Made by a program: the position numbers and the translations under genes
The notes under the pieces: model-generated
What the model saw: only the letters and a program-made list of their open reading frames with translations
What the model was told of the DNA's origin: nothing
Databases searched by the model: none
NCBI GenBank assembly: GCA_944320605.1
Contig: CALUIE010000002.1
Location: 45,329-109,328, forward strand
Direction of reading: 5' to 3'
Source: an uncultured Phocaeicola sp.
GTDB taxonomy: Bacteria > Bacteroidota > Bacteroidia > Bacteroidales > Bacteroidaceae
Length of the DNA stretch: 64,000 bases
In this document: piece after piece, positions 38,463 to 47,247 of the stretch
How the letters are laid out: the number at the start of each line of letters is the position of its first letter
How positions within the stretch are numbered: position 1 is the stretch's first letter

Positions 38463-39761
38463 ATGAACAAGACATTCATTATAATTCACCGCGAGTTCAT
38501 GAACCGCGTGAGTAAAAAATCATTCATAATACTGACTATTCTGATGCCGTTCATCTTCGCAGCACTGATATTCGTACCGCTGATGCTTTCGATGGTAAAA
38601 AGCGATGAGCAAAAAAACATTGCAGTGATAGACCATACAGGCAAATACTTTCCTATGATGGCAAACGACGAATCATACATATTCTTCCCTGAAACAGAGA
38701 TGAAAGATGAGTTCCGTTCGGACACCACAGCCTATAGTGCCGTAATAGAAATCACGGCAGACCTTATTGAGAACCCCGATGCTGCTGCCATTTATTCACG
38801 TAAAGAAATCCCACAAGGGCTGTCTCGAATAGTAAACAATGCCATCAACGAACAGATACGTCACGACAAACTGATAAGTTATAACATTCCTCAGCTACAA
38901 AGGATAATGAACGATTTCGAACAAACCTACAGCATTCGCACAATCAAGTGGAGCGACGATGGCAGCGAAAGTGAATCGAACGCCGGAGTAGCTATAGCAG
39001 CAGGTATGATACTGACATTCCTTATCTATATGTTCGTAATGTCATACGGAGGAATGGTCATGCAAAGCGTAATGGAAGAAAAGACCAACAGAATAGTGGA
39101 ACTGATGATTTCGTCTGTCCGCCCATTCCAGCTAATGATAGGGAAAATAATAGGAATAGGACTCGTTGGAATACTCCAGTTGGCTATATGGGGAATTATG
39201 CTTGCTGTAATAATTACAGCAGCAGGAGTAATATTCGGAGTATCAGCCATGTCAAATCCGGACATGATGATGTCCGCCACTTCGGCACCTATGCCGGAAC
39301 CTACAGAAGCAAATGCCATACTGGCATCAATAAACAATCTTAACCTGCCGGCATTAGGAGGCATATTCGTTTTAAATTTCATAGGCGGATACTTGGTTTA
39401 TGCATCAATTTTCGCAGCCATAGGTGCTTCTATCAACGAAGCCGAAGATTCCCAGCAGTTCATGACTCCAATTGTATTTCTGCTTATATTCGCCCTGTAT
39501 GCCGCTATCTACAGCGCAGAGAATGCCGACGGTCCGTTGGCCGTATGGTGCTCGATGATACCTTTCACTTCCCCTATCGTATCAATGGTACGCGTATCTC
39601 TTGATGCTCCCGTATGGCAGACCACAGTTTCTCTGATTATACTTTATGCATCAGCCTTCACATTTATATGGCTGGCAGGCAAGATTTACAGAGTGGGAAT
39701 ATTGATGTATGGCAAGAAACCTTCTTTGAAGGAAATGATAAAATGGATAAGCTATAAATAA
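38463..39761 (+). CDS. ABC transporter permease (NatB/ABC-2 type)
   Basis: A 432-residue membrane subunit. The first helix (about residues 22-43) is followed by a large extracytoplasmic loop (about 44-175) and then five or six clustered helices (about 175-410), the classic ABC-2/NatB layout. The cytoplasmic motif 'VMEEKTNRIVELMISSVRP' near residue 203 is highly characteristic. It pairs with the ATPase gene immediately upstream. Related systems export Na+, drugs or lipids, but nothing here fixes the substrate. It converges on recO across a 110-bp gap that holds repeat array B. Confidence 0.9.
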   Translation: MNKTFIIIHREFMNRVSKKSFIILTILMPFIFAALIFVPLMLSMVKSDEQKNIAVIDHTGKYFPMMANDESYIFFPETEMKDEFRSDTTAYSAVIEITADLIENPDAAAIYSRKEIPQGLSRIVNNAINEQIRHDKLISYNIPQLQRIMNDFEQTYSIRTIKWSDDGSESESNAGVAIAAGMILTFLIYMFVMSYGGMVMQSVMEEKTNRIVELMISSVRPFQLMIGKIIGIGLVGILQLAIWGIMLAVIITAAGVIFGVSAMSNPDMMMSATSAPMPEPTEANAILASINNLNLPALGGIFVLNFIGGYLVYASIFAAIGASINEAEDSQQFMTPIVFLLIFALYAAIYSAENADGPLAVWCSMIPFTSPIVSMVRVSLDAPVWQTTVSLIILYASAFTFIWLAGKIYRVGILMYGKKPSLKEMIKWISYK

Positions 39762-39771
39762 AATATTCCAT

Positions 39772-39857
39772 CGTTCCACACGTGTGGAACGTTCATTTGA
39801 CAGCTGTGGAACGAACGTTTGACACGTGTAGAACAATCGTTCGACAGCTGTAGAATG
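39772..39857. repeat. Array B: four 20-bp palindromic units with 22-bp period
   Basis: Units begin at 39772, 39794, 39816 and 39838, each exactly 22 bp from the next with 2-bp linkers. The first, CGTTCCACACGTGTGGAACG, is a perfect 20-bp palindrome. The others are imperfect: CATTTGACAGCTGTGGAACG, CGTTTGACACGTGTAGAACA and CGTTCGACAGCTGTAGAATG. The central octamer alternates ACACGTGT, ACAGCTGT, ACACGTGT, ACAGCTGT. The array fills most of the convergent gap between the ABC permease and recO. Confidence 0.95.
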
Positions 39858-39871
39858 ATACAAACATATAA

Positions 39872-40597
39872 TCACACAAAAAGTTCCTGCAAGACAGAAA
39901 GAGATTTCAACTCCGGAAATTCAGGCAGATGCAAACGGTAATATTCGTTTATAATATCCAGACACCTGTTTCTCTCCATGCGGTTCATGGCAAACAGATG
40001 CATATTGTCATACTTCATACGCATAAGATTTATTATACGTGCGGACTCTTCCGGACGCAGAAACATACCATGATTAGGCTTGTCTAAAGTAAAACAAGCA
40101 TTCATAAGGTCAAAGTAGGCACCTTCTGTATAATCCTCCGTATTAGGATATAGTCCAAGAAATCTCGACAGACGAATAAGAAAAACCAAATGAAAATTTG
40201 AGAAGTTTCTTTCACAAGTGTCAAGCCATACTATTGAACCGGACAGATACGAGAATAGAGCCTCATCTCTACCCTCTTCCTTCAATGCTCTGAAAAGGAA
40301 CTCTGACAGAAACATCGCAATTCCTGATTTGTATGGATTATATGGAAGCGAAGTCTGGATATGCCACAATCGGGCTTCACGCACCGGATGTAATGATGAA
40401 CGTGTACGCACGTCAGCGTCAAGTTCAATCATTGCCAACGGCTGAAACAGAATACTCATTGCACCTTGCTTCTTCGAACGTGACACAGGTACAAGAAAAG
40501 ACATTCGCCCATTCTCCCGTGTGAAGACATGGGCGATGTTCTTTGCATCATTATACTTAAATGAACATAATACTATTCCTTTGTATCTTTGCAACAT
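39872..40597 (-). CDS. recO: DNA repair protein RecO
   Basis: A 241-residue recombination mediator that, with RecR, loads RecA onto SSB-coated single-stranded DNA. The N-terminal OB-fold ('GIVLCSFKYNDAKNIAHVFT', residues 6-25) and the helical C-terminal domain are recognisable, and length is normal. The start codon is only 3 bp downstream of the ROK regulator stop on the same strand. The housekeeping gene is therefore placed to be read from the regulator transcript. In Bacteroidales recO is often found next to tRNA-Glu, rpsT and gyrB; here a 17-kb locus separates them. Confidence 0.9.
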   Translation of the reverse strand: MLQRYKGIVLCSFKYNDAKNIAHVFTRENGRMSFLVPVSRSKKQGAMSILFQPLAMIELDADVRTRSSLHPVREARLWHIQTSLPYNPYKSGIAMFLSEFLFRALKEEGRDEALFSYLSGSIVWLDTCERNFSNFHLVFLIRLSRFLGLYPNTEDYTEGAYFDLMNACFTLDKPNHGMFLRPEESARIINLMRMKYDNMHLFAMNRMERNRCLDIINEYYRLHLPEFPELKSLSVLQELFV

Positions 40598-40600
40598 ATA

Positions 40601-41806
40601 TTACAAATCGACATCTCTAAGATTTTTTAAATAATTACATCTTGCAAGATAACATGCTCCAACGATTCCTGCCTCATCTTTTAAAGTTGACAATGCAATA
40701 TTTAAATCCTTATTAACCATCTTAAGAGTATATTTCTTTATTGCAACATTCAGAGGCAACAAAAGATAATCACCTGTTTTCGACAAACTTCCACCTATAA
40801 TTATCAACTCCGGATTCAATAAATTTACAAGATTAGCCACTTGTCGCCCAAGTTTAGTCGCTATTTCTTCTATTATTTCTATACACAATAGGTCTTCATT
40901 GTTTATCGCCTGTATAATATCATCCAGATCTACTGAAGTAACGTCGCTATTCACTTTTTCAGATAATATAGACTGTTTCCCATTTTGAATCTGTTCAATA
41001 CAAATTCTATGAAGCGCAGAACCAGAAACTTCAGTTTCTAAACAACCTTTTTTCCCACAATGACATAATATTTCATTATCAAAAGCATAAAAATGTCCAA
41101 ATTCACCAGCAAATCCGGATTTCCCATTGACTATATGCCCATCTACCATCAATGAAGAACCCAATCCCCATCCTACATTTATATATATAATATCTTTCTG
41201 ATTTTTAATACATCCCTTATAAATCTCTCCATAAAACATTGAGCGAGTATCATTCTCTATTGTAACCGGATGTCCTAATTTATATTCAAGCACCTCCGCT
41301 ATAGGATCATCCAAAAAAGAAAACATTGTATAACTTATTCCAAGTTTCGTATTAACTCTACCAGATATATTTATCTGAATATTAATTATAAGAGTACTGT
41401 TTATCTTACTATCCCTTATAAAATTTTGTATTTTCAGGCATAATTCATTAAGGTTTTTACTATTATTCTCATACGTATATTGTATGTTTTGTATAGACAA
41501 AATATTCCCACTAAAATCAACAAGCCCTATTCTTATATAGTTATATTTTATATCAACGCCAATGAAATATCCTAATTGTGGATTTATAGTATATAACATT
41601 GGAGGCCTACCCTCCATTGTTTCCTGTTTGCCCACACATATTATATAATTCTTTTCCATTAACTCAGCAAAGATCTTACCAACTGTAGGCAAACTCAGAT
41701 CCATCTCTTTTGCTATCTGAGGTATAGACAGTTTCTCATTGTTTATAAAATATGCCAAAACATCCCGCAATGAGACTTTTATATTCTTATTTCTTTTATC
41801 ATACAT
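40601..41806 (-). CDS. ROK-family transcriptional regulator (NagC/XylR type) of the sialic-acid PUL
   Basis: A 401-residue repressor-like protein. A winged helix-turn-helix at about residues 20-60 ('LSIPQIAKEMDLSLPTVGKI') precedes a ROK sugar-binding domain with the zinc site 'CHCGKKGCLET' (about residue 257) and 'LIIIGGSLSKTG' (about 360). The ATP-binding DxGGT-like motif is altered to 'GVDIKYNYI', suggesting that it senses a sugar rather than phosphorylating it. It is divergent from the nan operon across 322 bp containing repeated operator-like sequences. ManNAc, GlcNAc or their phosphates are the likely ligands by analogy with NagC. It abuts recO. Confidence 0.88.
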   Translation of the reverse strand: MYDKRNKNIKVSLRDVLAYFINNEKLSIPQIAKEMDLSLPTVGKIFAELMEKNYIICVGKQETMEGRPPMLYTINPQLGYFIGVDIKYNYIRIGLVDFSGNILSIQNIQYTYENNSKNLNELCLKIQNFIRDSKINSTLIINIQINISGRVNTKLGISYTMFSFLDDPIAEVLEYKLGHPVTIENDTRSMFYGEIYKGCIKNQKDIIYINVGWGLGSSLMVDGHIVNGKSGFAGEFGHFYAFDNEILCHCGKKGCLETEVSGSALHRICIEQIQNGKQSILSEKVNSDVTSVDLDDIIQAINNEDLLCIEIIEEIATKLGRQVANLVNLLNPELIIIGGSLSKTGDYLLLPLNVAIKKYTLKMVNKDLNIALSTLKDEAGIVGACYLARCNYLKNLRDVDL

Positions 41807-42128
41807 AAAAAACTGAAATTCAAAATTATTATTTACAAAGTTAGCAAAAGATTTTATTAATTATCGGGTTAGTATATTAATAAATCATTTTAGTAAATAA
41901 CAAAATATTATTATAAATATAATTACAATAAGGCAAAAAAGCACATACTTACTAAACCGTTTTAATAAATAACTCAATATTTCATTCAAAACCATTCTAT
42001 TTTATGCTATAGAACATATAAATTCCACAAATATTTATATAACTACTATTTAAACCAGCAAAAAAATTAATTAAAGACAAAAATAATACCTATGTTTGCA
42101 GAGTAATAATTAATTAAAACTAATCATC
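41807..42128. other. Divergent regulatory region between the ROK regulator and the nan operon
   Basis: A 322-bp, very AT-rich gap without a gene. Two similar 24-bp direct repeats, 41886-41909 and 41958-41981, are identical at 20 of 24 positions and share TTTTArTAAATAAC. An inverted repeat TTATTAAT/ATTAATAA (41854-41861, 41876-41883) lies beside the first. CGGGTTAGTA (41865-41874) and TACTAAACCG (41950-41959) form a second, imperfect inverted pair. These are reasonable operator candidates for the ROK protein. Confidence 0.6.
42091..42098 (+). promoter_or_regulatory. Candidate -7 box of the nan operon promoter
   Basis: TATGTTTG is an exact TAnnTTTG match, 30 bp ahead of the lyase start codon. 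No TTTG lies at the normal -33 distance, which may mean the promoter is weak or needs activation. Confidence 0.55.
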
Positions 42129-43046
42129 ATGGAAAAAATTATTGGATTGATTGATGCTCCGTTTACTCCATTCTATGAAAATGGAGAGGTAAATTTAGAA
42201 CCGATTGAAGCATACGCTAAAATGCTCGCAAAAAATGGTCTGAAAGGTGTGTTCATCAATGGTTCTTCCGGTGAGGGTTACATGCTAACCGAAGAAGAAC
42301 GTATGAAACTGGCAGAAGAATGGGTGAGAGTAGCTCCCGAAGGTTTCAAGGTTATTGTACACGTAGGAAGCTGCTGTGTAAAAGCAAGCAAAATGTTGGC
42401 AGAACATGCTCAAAAAATTGGAGCTTGGGGTATAGGTGCCATGGCTCCTCCTTTTCCTAAAGTTGGCAGAATTGAAGAACTCGTAAAATATTGCGAAGAA
42501 ATAGCAGCTGGTGCTCCTGAACTTCCTTTCTATTATTATCATATTCCGGCATTCAACGGTGCATTTTTACCAATGGTAGAATTATTGAAAGCCGTTGACG
42601 GACGTATTCCTAACTTTGCAGGTATAAAATATACATACGAAAGTATTTACGAATACAACCAGTGTCGCTTATATAAAAATGGTAAGTTTGATATGTTGCA
42701 CGGTCAGGATGAAACAATTCTTCCATCATTAGCTATGGGAGGCGCACAAGGTGGTATTGGTGGTACAACTAACTATAACGGAATCAACTTGGTTGGCATC
42801 ATCGATGCATGGAAAGCCGGTGACATCGAAAAAGCCCGCGAATTACAGAACTTCTCTCAGGATGTGATCAACGTAATATGTCATTACCGCGGTAATATCG
42901 TGGGTGGTAAACGAATCATGAAACTTATCGGACTTGATTTGGGTAAAAACCGTACTCCATTCCAAAATATGACAGACGAAGAAGAAGCACGCATGAAGGC
43001 TGAATTGGAAGCTATCAACTTCTTTGACCGTTGTAACAAATTCTAA
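42129..43046 (+). CDS. nanA: N-acetylneuraminate lyase (DapA/NanA family)
   Basis: A 305-residue class I aldolase that cleaves N-acetylneuraminate to ManNAc and pyruvate in the cytoplasm. Family marks are the carboxylate-binding 'GSSGEGYMLT' (residues 45-54), the catalytic tyrosine Tyr137 in 'YYYHIP', and the Schiff-base Lys167 in 'FAGIKYTY'. The last two closely match Tyr137 and Lys165 of E. coli NanA. 'GGIGGTTNYNG' near residue 208 also fits. In B. fragilis the equivalent gene is called nanL. It heads the ten-gene operon, with the epimerase 10 bp downstream. A related 2-keto-3-deoxy acid aldolase activity is possible but less likely in this context. Confidence 0.92.
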   Translation: MEKIIGLIDAPFTPFYENGEVNLEPIEAYAKMLAKNGLKGVFINGSSGEGYMLTEEERMKLAEEWVRVAPEGFKVIVHVGSCCVKASKMLAEHAQKIGAWGIGAMAPPFPKVGRIEELVKYCEEIAAGAPELPFYYYHIPAFNGAFLPMVELLKAVDGRIPNFAGIKYTYESIYEYNQCRLYKNGKFDMLHGQDETILPSLAMGGAQGGIGGTTNYNGINLVGIIDAWKAGDIEKARELQNFSQDVINVICHYRGNIVGGKRIMKLIGLDLGKNRTPFQNMTDEEEARMKAELEAINFFDRCNKF

Positions 43047-43056
43047 ATCCATTTTT

Positions 43057-44238
43057 ATGTCTATCAAAACTTACGCTAAATATTGGGCCGAGAACTATAA
43101 AGAGGATCTTACCCATAACATCATGCCATTCTGGTTAAAGTATGGTCTTGACAAAGAACACGGTGGTATTTACACCTGTGTTGCACGTAATGGTCAATTA
43201 ATTGACACCACTAAGTCGGTCTGGTTTCAGGGACGTTTTGCTTTCATTTGCTCATTTGCGTATAACAATATAGAAAAAAATCCAGAATGGCTGGATGCTG
43301 CCAAGATTACACTCGACTTTATCGAAAAGTATTGTTTCGACACCGATGGAAGAATGTATTTTGAGGTAGCAGCTGATGGTACTCCTCTTCGGAAAAGAAG
43401 ATATGTATTCTCCGAAAGTTTTGCAGCCATTGCAATGTCTGAATATGCATTGGCTACGGGAAACATTGAATATGCACAAAAAGCACTTGATCTATTTAAA
43501 CGTATGCGCCACTTTCTGAACACTCCAGGAATACTTGAACCTAAATATTTACCATCTGTTCAGGCACAAGGTCATTCCATTACCATGATTATGGTAAATG
43601 TGGCTTCAAGTATAAAGAAAGTTATTTCAGATCCAGAGCTCGATGCACAAATTGAAGAATCAATTTTTGCTCTAAAAAACTACTTCATGCATCCTGAATT
43701 CAAGGCTTTATTGGAAACGGTTGGTCCTAAGGGAGAATTTATTGATACAATGAATGGTCGCACCATCAATCCCGGTCATTGTATCGAAACCTCTTGGTTC
43801 TTATTCGATGTAGCCCGTAACATGGATAATAACAAAGACCTCATCGACATGGCACTTACTATTCTTGACTGGTCTTGGGAGTGGGGCTGGGACAAACAAT
43901 ATGGCGGCATCATCAATTTCAAGGATTGCAAGAATCTTCCTCCACAAGATTACTCACAAGACATGAAATTCTGGTGGCCACAAACAGAAGCCATTATTGC
44001 CAACTTATATGCATATAAACTGACCAAAGATGAAAAATATTTAAAACGCCATAAACAAATCAGTGATTGGACATACGCACATTTTCCAGACTATGAATTT
44101 GGCGAGTGGTATGGATATTTACATCGTGACGGAACAGTAGCTCAGCCTGCAAAAGGTAATCTCTTCAAAGGTCCTTTCCACATTCCAAGAATGATGGTAA
44201 AAGGTTATATACTTTGCAACGAAATTTTATCTGAATAA
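43057..44238 (+). CDS. nanE: N-acylglucosamine 2-epimerase (AGE family)
   Basis: A 393-residue (alpha/alpha)6-barrel enzyme of the AGE family that converts ManNAc to GlcNAc without prior phosphorylation, as in the B. fragilis type of sialic acid pathway. Start at 43057 gives 'MSIKTYAKYW', the usual N-terminus; the frame is open 33 bp further upstream. Family features include 'VWFQGRFAF' (about residue 58), 'PGHCIETSWFLFD' (about 235) and 'KFWWPQTEAI' (about 303). It lies between the lyase and susC. The GlcNAc kinase needed next is not in this window. Confidence 0.92.
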   Translation: MSIKTYAKYWAENYKEDLTHNIMPFWLKYGLDKEHGGIYTCVARNGQLIDTTKSVWFQGRFAFICSFAYNNIEKNPEWLDAAKITLDFIEKYCFDTDGRMYFEVAADGTPLRKRRYVFSESFAAIAMSEYALATGNIEYAQKALDLFKRMRHFLNTPGILEPKYLPSVQAQGHSITMIMVNVASSIKKVISDPELDAQIEESIFALKNYFMHPEFKALLETVGPKGEFIDTMNGRTINPGHCIETSWFLFDVARNMDNNKDLIDMALTILDWSWEWGWDKQYGGIINFKDCKNLPPQDYSQDMKFWWPQTEAIIANLYAYKLTKDEKYLKRHKQISDWTYAHFPDYEFGEWYGYLHRDGTVAQPAKGNLFKGPFHIPRMMVKGYILCNEILSE

Positions 44239-44254
44239 TTTAAATATCTAATAT

Positions 44255-47236
44255 ATGAGAACATATTTATTGATATTAGTAAGCATTTTTCTGCCTGCTA
44301 TAGCTTTTGCGCAAAAAGCTATAACAGGACAAGTCCTTGACAATTTTAATGAACCAATTATTGGTGCATCTGTTCTTGAAAAAGGAACTACCAATGGAAC
44401 TATTACCGATTTAGATGGTAATTTTAATCTGACTGTATCCCCAAAATCTACTCTTGTTATAAGTTATATAGGCTATGCAACCCAAGAAATACTTGTTACT
44501 GATAGGTCATCTTTTAAAATTGTATTAAAAGAAGATACTGAACAGTTGGAAGAAGTTGTTGTAGTAGGTTATGGAGTCCAGAAGAAATCAAGTATGACAG
44601 CTTCTGTTGCTTCCATCTCCAGTAAAGAAATTATAAAACAAACTTCATCAAATGTTGCCTCTGCTTTACAAGGAAGAACTCCTGGAGTTGATGTAATTCA
44701 ACAAGGAGGTATTGCAGGCGCAGATGTTAATATAGTTATCCGAGGAGCCGCTACATTTGGCTCTACAGAACCTTTGTATGTCATTGATGGCGCATTCAGC
44801 AATAGTGGATTATCTTCTTTAAATCCGAATGACATTGAATCAATAGAGGTATTGAAAGATGGTTCTGCAGCTGCTATTTACGGTTCGCGCGCTGCTAACG
44901 GTGTTGTTTTAATCACAACTAAAAAAGGCAAACAAGGTAAGCCTGTAGTCGAGATCGACGGCTCTTATGCGTTCCAGACTCCTACAAATATTCCTGATTT
45001 TTTGAATGCTTCACAATGGCGCGAATTTGCCAATAAAGTAGCAGATAACAGCGGGCTTGCTCATGCTCCGGAAAATGACAATCCTACAAATCCAAATCAA
45101 AATACAGATTGGGCAAGAGAATGGATTCAATATGCCCCAATGTGGAATTTAAATGCAGCGATTTCCGGTGGTGGAGAAAATGCCACATTTAATACAAGTC
45201 TTGGTTATTTAGACCAGACTGGTATGACCATTTATTCTGATTATAAACGCTATAATTTCCGTGTAAATTCTTCTTTTAAGAAAGGTATCTTCTCTTTGCA
45301 GGAAAATTTAGCCATCACCCATCGTGATAAGACTCCTACAACGGCATTTAATATCTCACTTCCGACTCTTCCTATTTACGATGAACAAGGACGTTTAGTT
45401 TCAGGTGGCGCAGATTATTATATAAATCCTGAAGATGGTCAGTCTCAAAACAAGATTGCTCCTCTTTATTATACAGACCGATACAATAAAGTTACTGATG
45501 TCATTGGTTCATTAAGTGCTTCACTTGATTTATACAAAGGATTGAAATATAAGATAACATTCAGTGGTAACTACAGTAATTCACATGACTATACCCATAC
45601 TCCTGAATATTATTCAAAATGGAACGAAGACGGCACACCTGATACTAATTATGGTAATACACGTAACAGTATTTCAGAAAGTCGTGGTGAAGAATGGAAC
45701 TATACCATTGATAACTTATTGACATATAATAATACTTTTGGTCGTCACACAATTGATGCCTTATTGGGTACAAGCTGGATGAGAGAATATTATCGTTCTA
45801 TGAGTTTATCAACTATCGATGATTTAGGAGGTACCAATATCACAGGTTTTTCTAACGTAGATGGAAAGATTTCAGCAGGAGACACTAATGCTGCCCTTCT
45901 TTCATTCTTTGCACGTTTTAACTATGATTATGACAATAGATATTTACTATCTTTAAGTGTTCGTCGTGATGAATCATCAAAATTTGCCAAAGACTGTAGA
46001 GTAGGTTATTTCCCATCAGTATCCGCCGGTTGGAATATACATCAGGAAAAATGGTTCCAAAATAAAGTCATGAGTAAATTAAAACTTCGTGCAAGTTATG
46101 GTGAACTTGGTGCCAACTTCCTTGACCCATATAGTTTCGACAATATCGCATTTGGACCAATTCCAAATACATTTGGTGGAATACGTTATACAAATGGGCG
46201 TGCAGCATATTTGAAGACTGCCAATTTGAAATGGGAAACGGCAAAGACTGCTGATATTGGTTTGGAATTTGGTTTCTTAAATAATGAATTGACTTTCCAG
46301 ATTGACTATTTCTACAAGAAAAACGTTGACCTTTTGGCACAGATCGACTTGAACTTATCTTCCGGTCAGATTTTTGAAATAAACAGCTCAAGTGAAAAGC
46401 CATACGTCAATACTGCATCTGTTGAAAATAAAGGTTGGGAATTCATGGCAAACTATCGTAAACAAATTACAAAAGATTTCAGTATTGATGCAACATTAAA
46501 CTTCAGTACTTTAAAGAATAAAGTATTGGCTTTAGGTGAAAACGTACAGCCTATCACGTCTGGAGCTATGTCAAGCTATTTCAATGATTCTCCTTCAATA
46601 ACTATGCCGGGCTATCCTATCGGTTCTTTCTATGGTTACACTATAGACGGTTTCGATGCAGACGGTAACTTCATCTTTACCGACACTGATAACAATGGTA
46701 TAATTAATGCTGAAGACAAAGTTATTATTGGTAACCCTATTCCTGATTTTGATTATGGTTTGAATATTTCTATGACATATAAGGACTTTGACCTTACAAT
46801 GTTCTTCCAGGGTGTTTATGGTAATGATATATTTAATCAAATGAAATATACTTATTATTTCGACTATTCAAATAACTGTGTAACTGACGTCTTAAATGCC
46901 TGGACTACGGATAATAAGAATACAAATATTCCTATTATGAAAACTGACAATACTCGCGGCGGTAATTCATTGCCAAGTACATTCTATATTGAAGATGGTT
47001 CTTATCTTCGTTTGAAGAACTTCCAAATAGGATATAATTTCCCGGAAAAGATACTGAAAAAGATTGGTTTCAACCGCTTACGTCTATATGCAGGTATTCA
47101 GAATCTGTTCACCATTACTGGATATTCCGGATATGACCCTGAAGTAAGTTCAAATGCTTTGTTCTCTCGTGGTATAGATTCTTCTTCTTATCCTAATTCA
47201 ATAACATATACTTTTGGTTTTAACGCTTCATTCTAA
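44255..47236 (+). CDS. SusC/RagA-type TonB-dependent outer-membrane transporter
   Basis: A 993-residue outer-membrane importer. After a signal peptide (cleaved near 'AFAQ', residue 21) come a carboxypeptidase-regulatory-like domain (about 24-97), a TonB-box-like 'EEVVVVGYG', a plug domain (about 115-225) and a 22-strand barrel ending in 'FGFNASF'. The motif 'LKDGSAAAIYGSRAANGVVLITTKKG' falls within the plug (about 205-230). With the SusD protein encoded 11 bp downstream it would import a sialylated glycan, oligosaccharide or free sialic acid using TonB energy. No N-terminal STN domain is present, so anti-sigma signalling is not expected. Confidence 0.95.
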   Translation: MRTYLLILVSIFLPAIAFAQKAITGQVLDNFNEPIIGASVLEKGTTNGTITDLDGNFNLTVSPKSTLVISYIGYATQEILVTDRSSFKIVLKEDTEQLEEVVVVGYGVQKKSSMTASVASISSKEIIKQTSSNVASALQGRTPGVDVIQQGGIAGADVNIVIRGAATFGSTEPLYVIDGAFSNSGLSSLNPNDIESIEVLKDGSAAAIYGSRAANGVVLITTKKGKQGKPVVEIDGSYAFQTPTNIPDFLNASQWREFANKVADNSGLAHAPENDNPTNPNQNTDWAREWIQYAPMWNLNAAISGGGENATFNTSLGYLDQTGMTIYSDYKRYNFRVNSSFKKGIFSLQENLAITHRDKTPTTAFNISLPTLPIYDEQGRLVSGGADYYINPEDGQSQNKIAPLYYTDRYNKVTDVIGSLSASLDLYKGLKYKITFSGNYSNSHDYTHTPEYYSKWNEDGTPDTNYGNTRNSISESRGEEWNYTIDNLLTYNNTFGRHTIDALLGTSWMREYYRSMSLSTIDDLGGTNITGFSNVDGKISAGDTNAALLSFFARFNYDYDNRYLLSLSVRRDESSKFAKDCRVGYFPSVSAGWNIHQEKWFQNKVMSKLKLRASYGELGANFLDPYSFDNIAFGPIPNTFGGIRYTNGRAAYLKTANLKWETAKTADIGLEFGFLNNELTFQIDYFYKKNVDLLAQIDLNLSSGQIFEINSSSEKPYVNTASVENKGWEFMANYRKQITKDFSIDATLNFSTLKNKVLALGENVQPITSGAMSSYFNDSPSITMPGYPIGSFYGYTIDGFDADGNFIFTDTDNNGIINAEDKVIIGNPIPDFDYGLNISMTYKDFDLTMFFQGVYGNDIFNQMKYTYYFDYSNNCVTDVLNAWTTDNKNTNIPIMKTDNTRGGNSLPSTFYIEDGSYLRLKNFQIGYNFPEKILKKIGFNRLRLYAGIQNLFTITGYSGYDPEVSSNALFSRGIDSSSYPNSITYTFGFNASF

Positions 47237-47247
47237 ATACTGATATT

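Noticed and set aside
40584-40591. Plus-strand TATCTTTG box inside the start of recO
   Set aside because: It matches the -7 consensus but has no -33 element, lies within the recO coding region, and faces the minus-strand ROK gene.
40601-41806. ROK protein as the GlcNAc kinase (RokA) of the pathway
   Set aside because: It has an N-terminal helix-turn-helix and an altered ATP-binding motif, so a regulator is far more likely.
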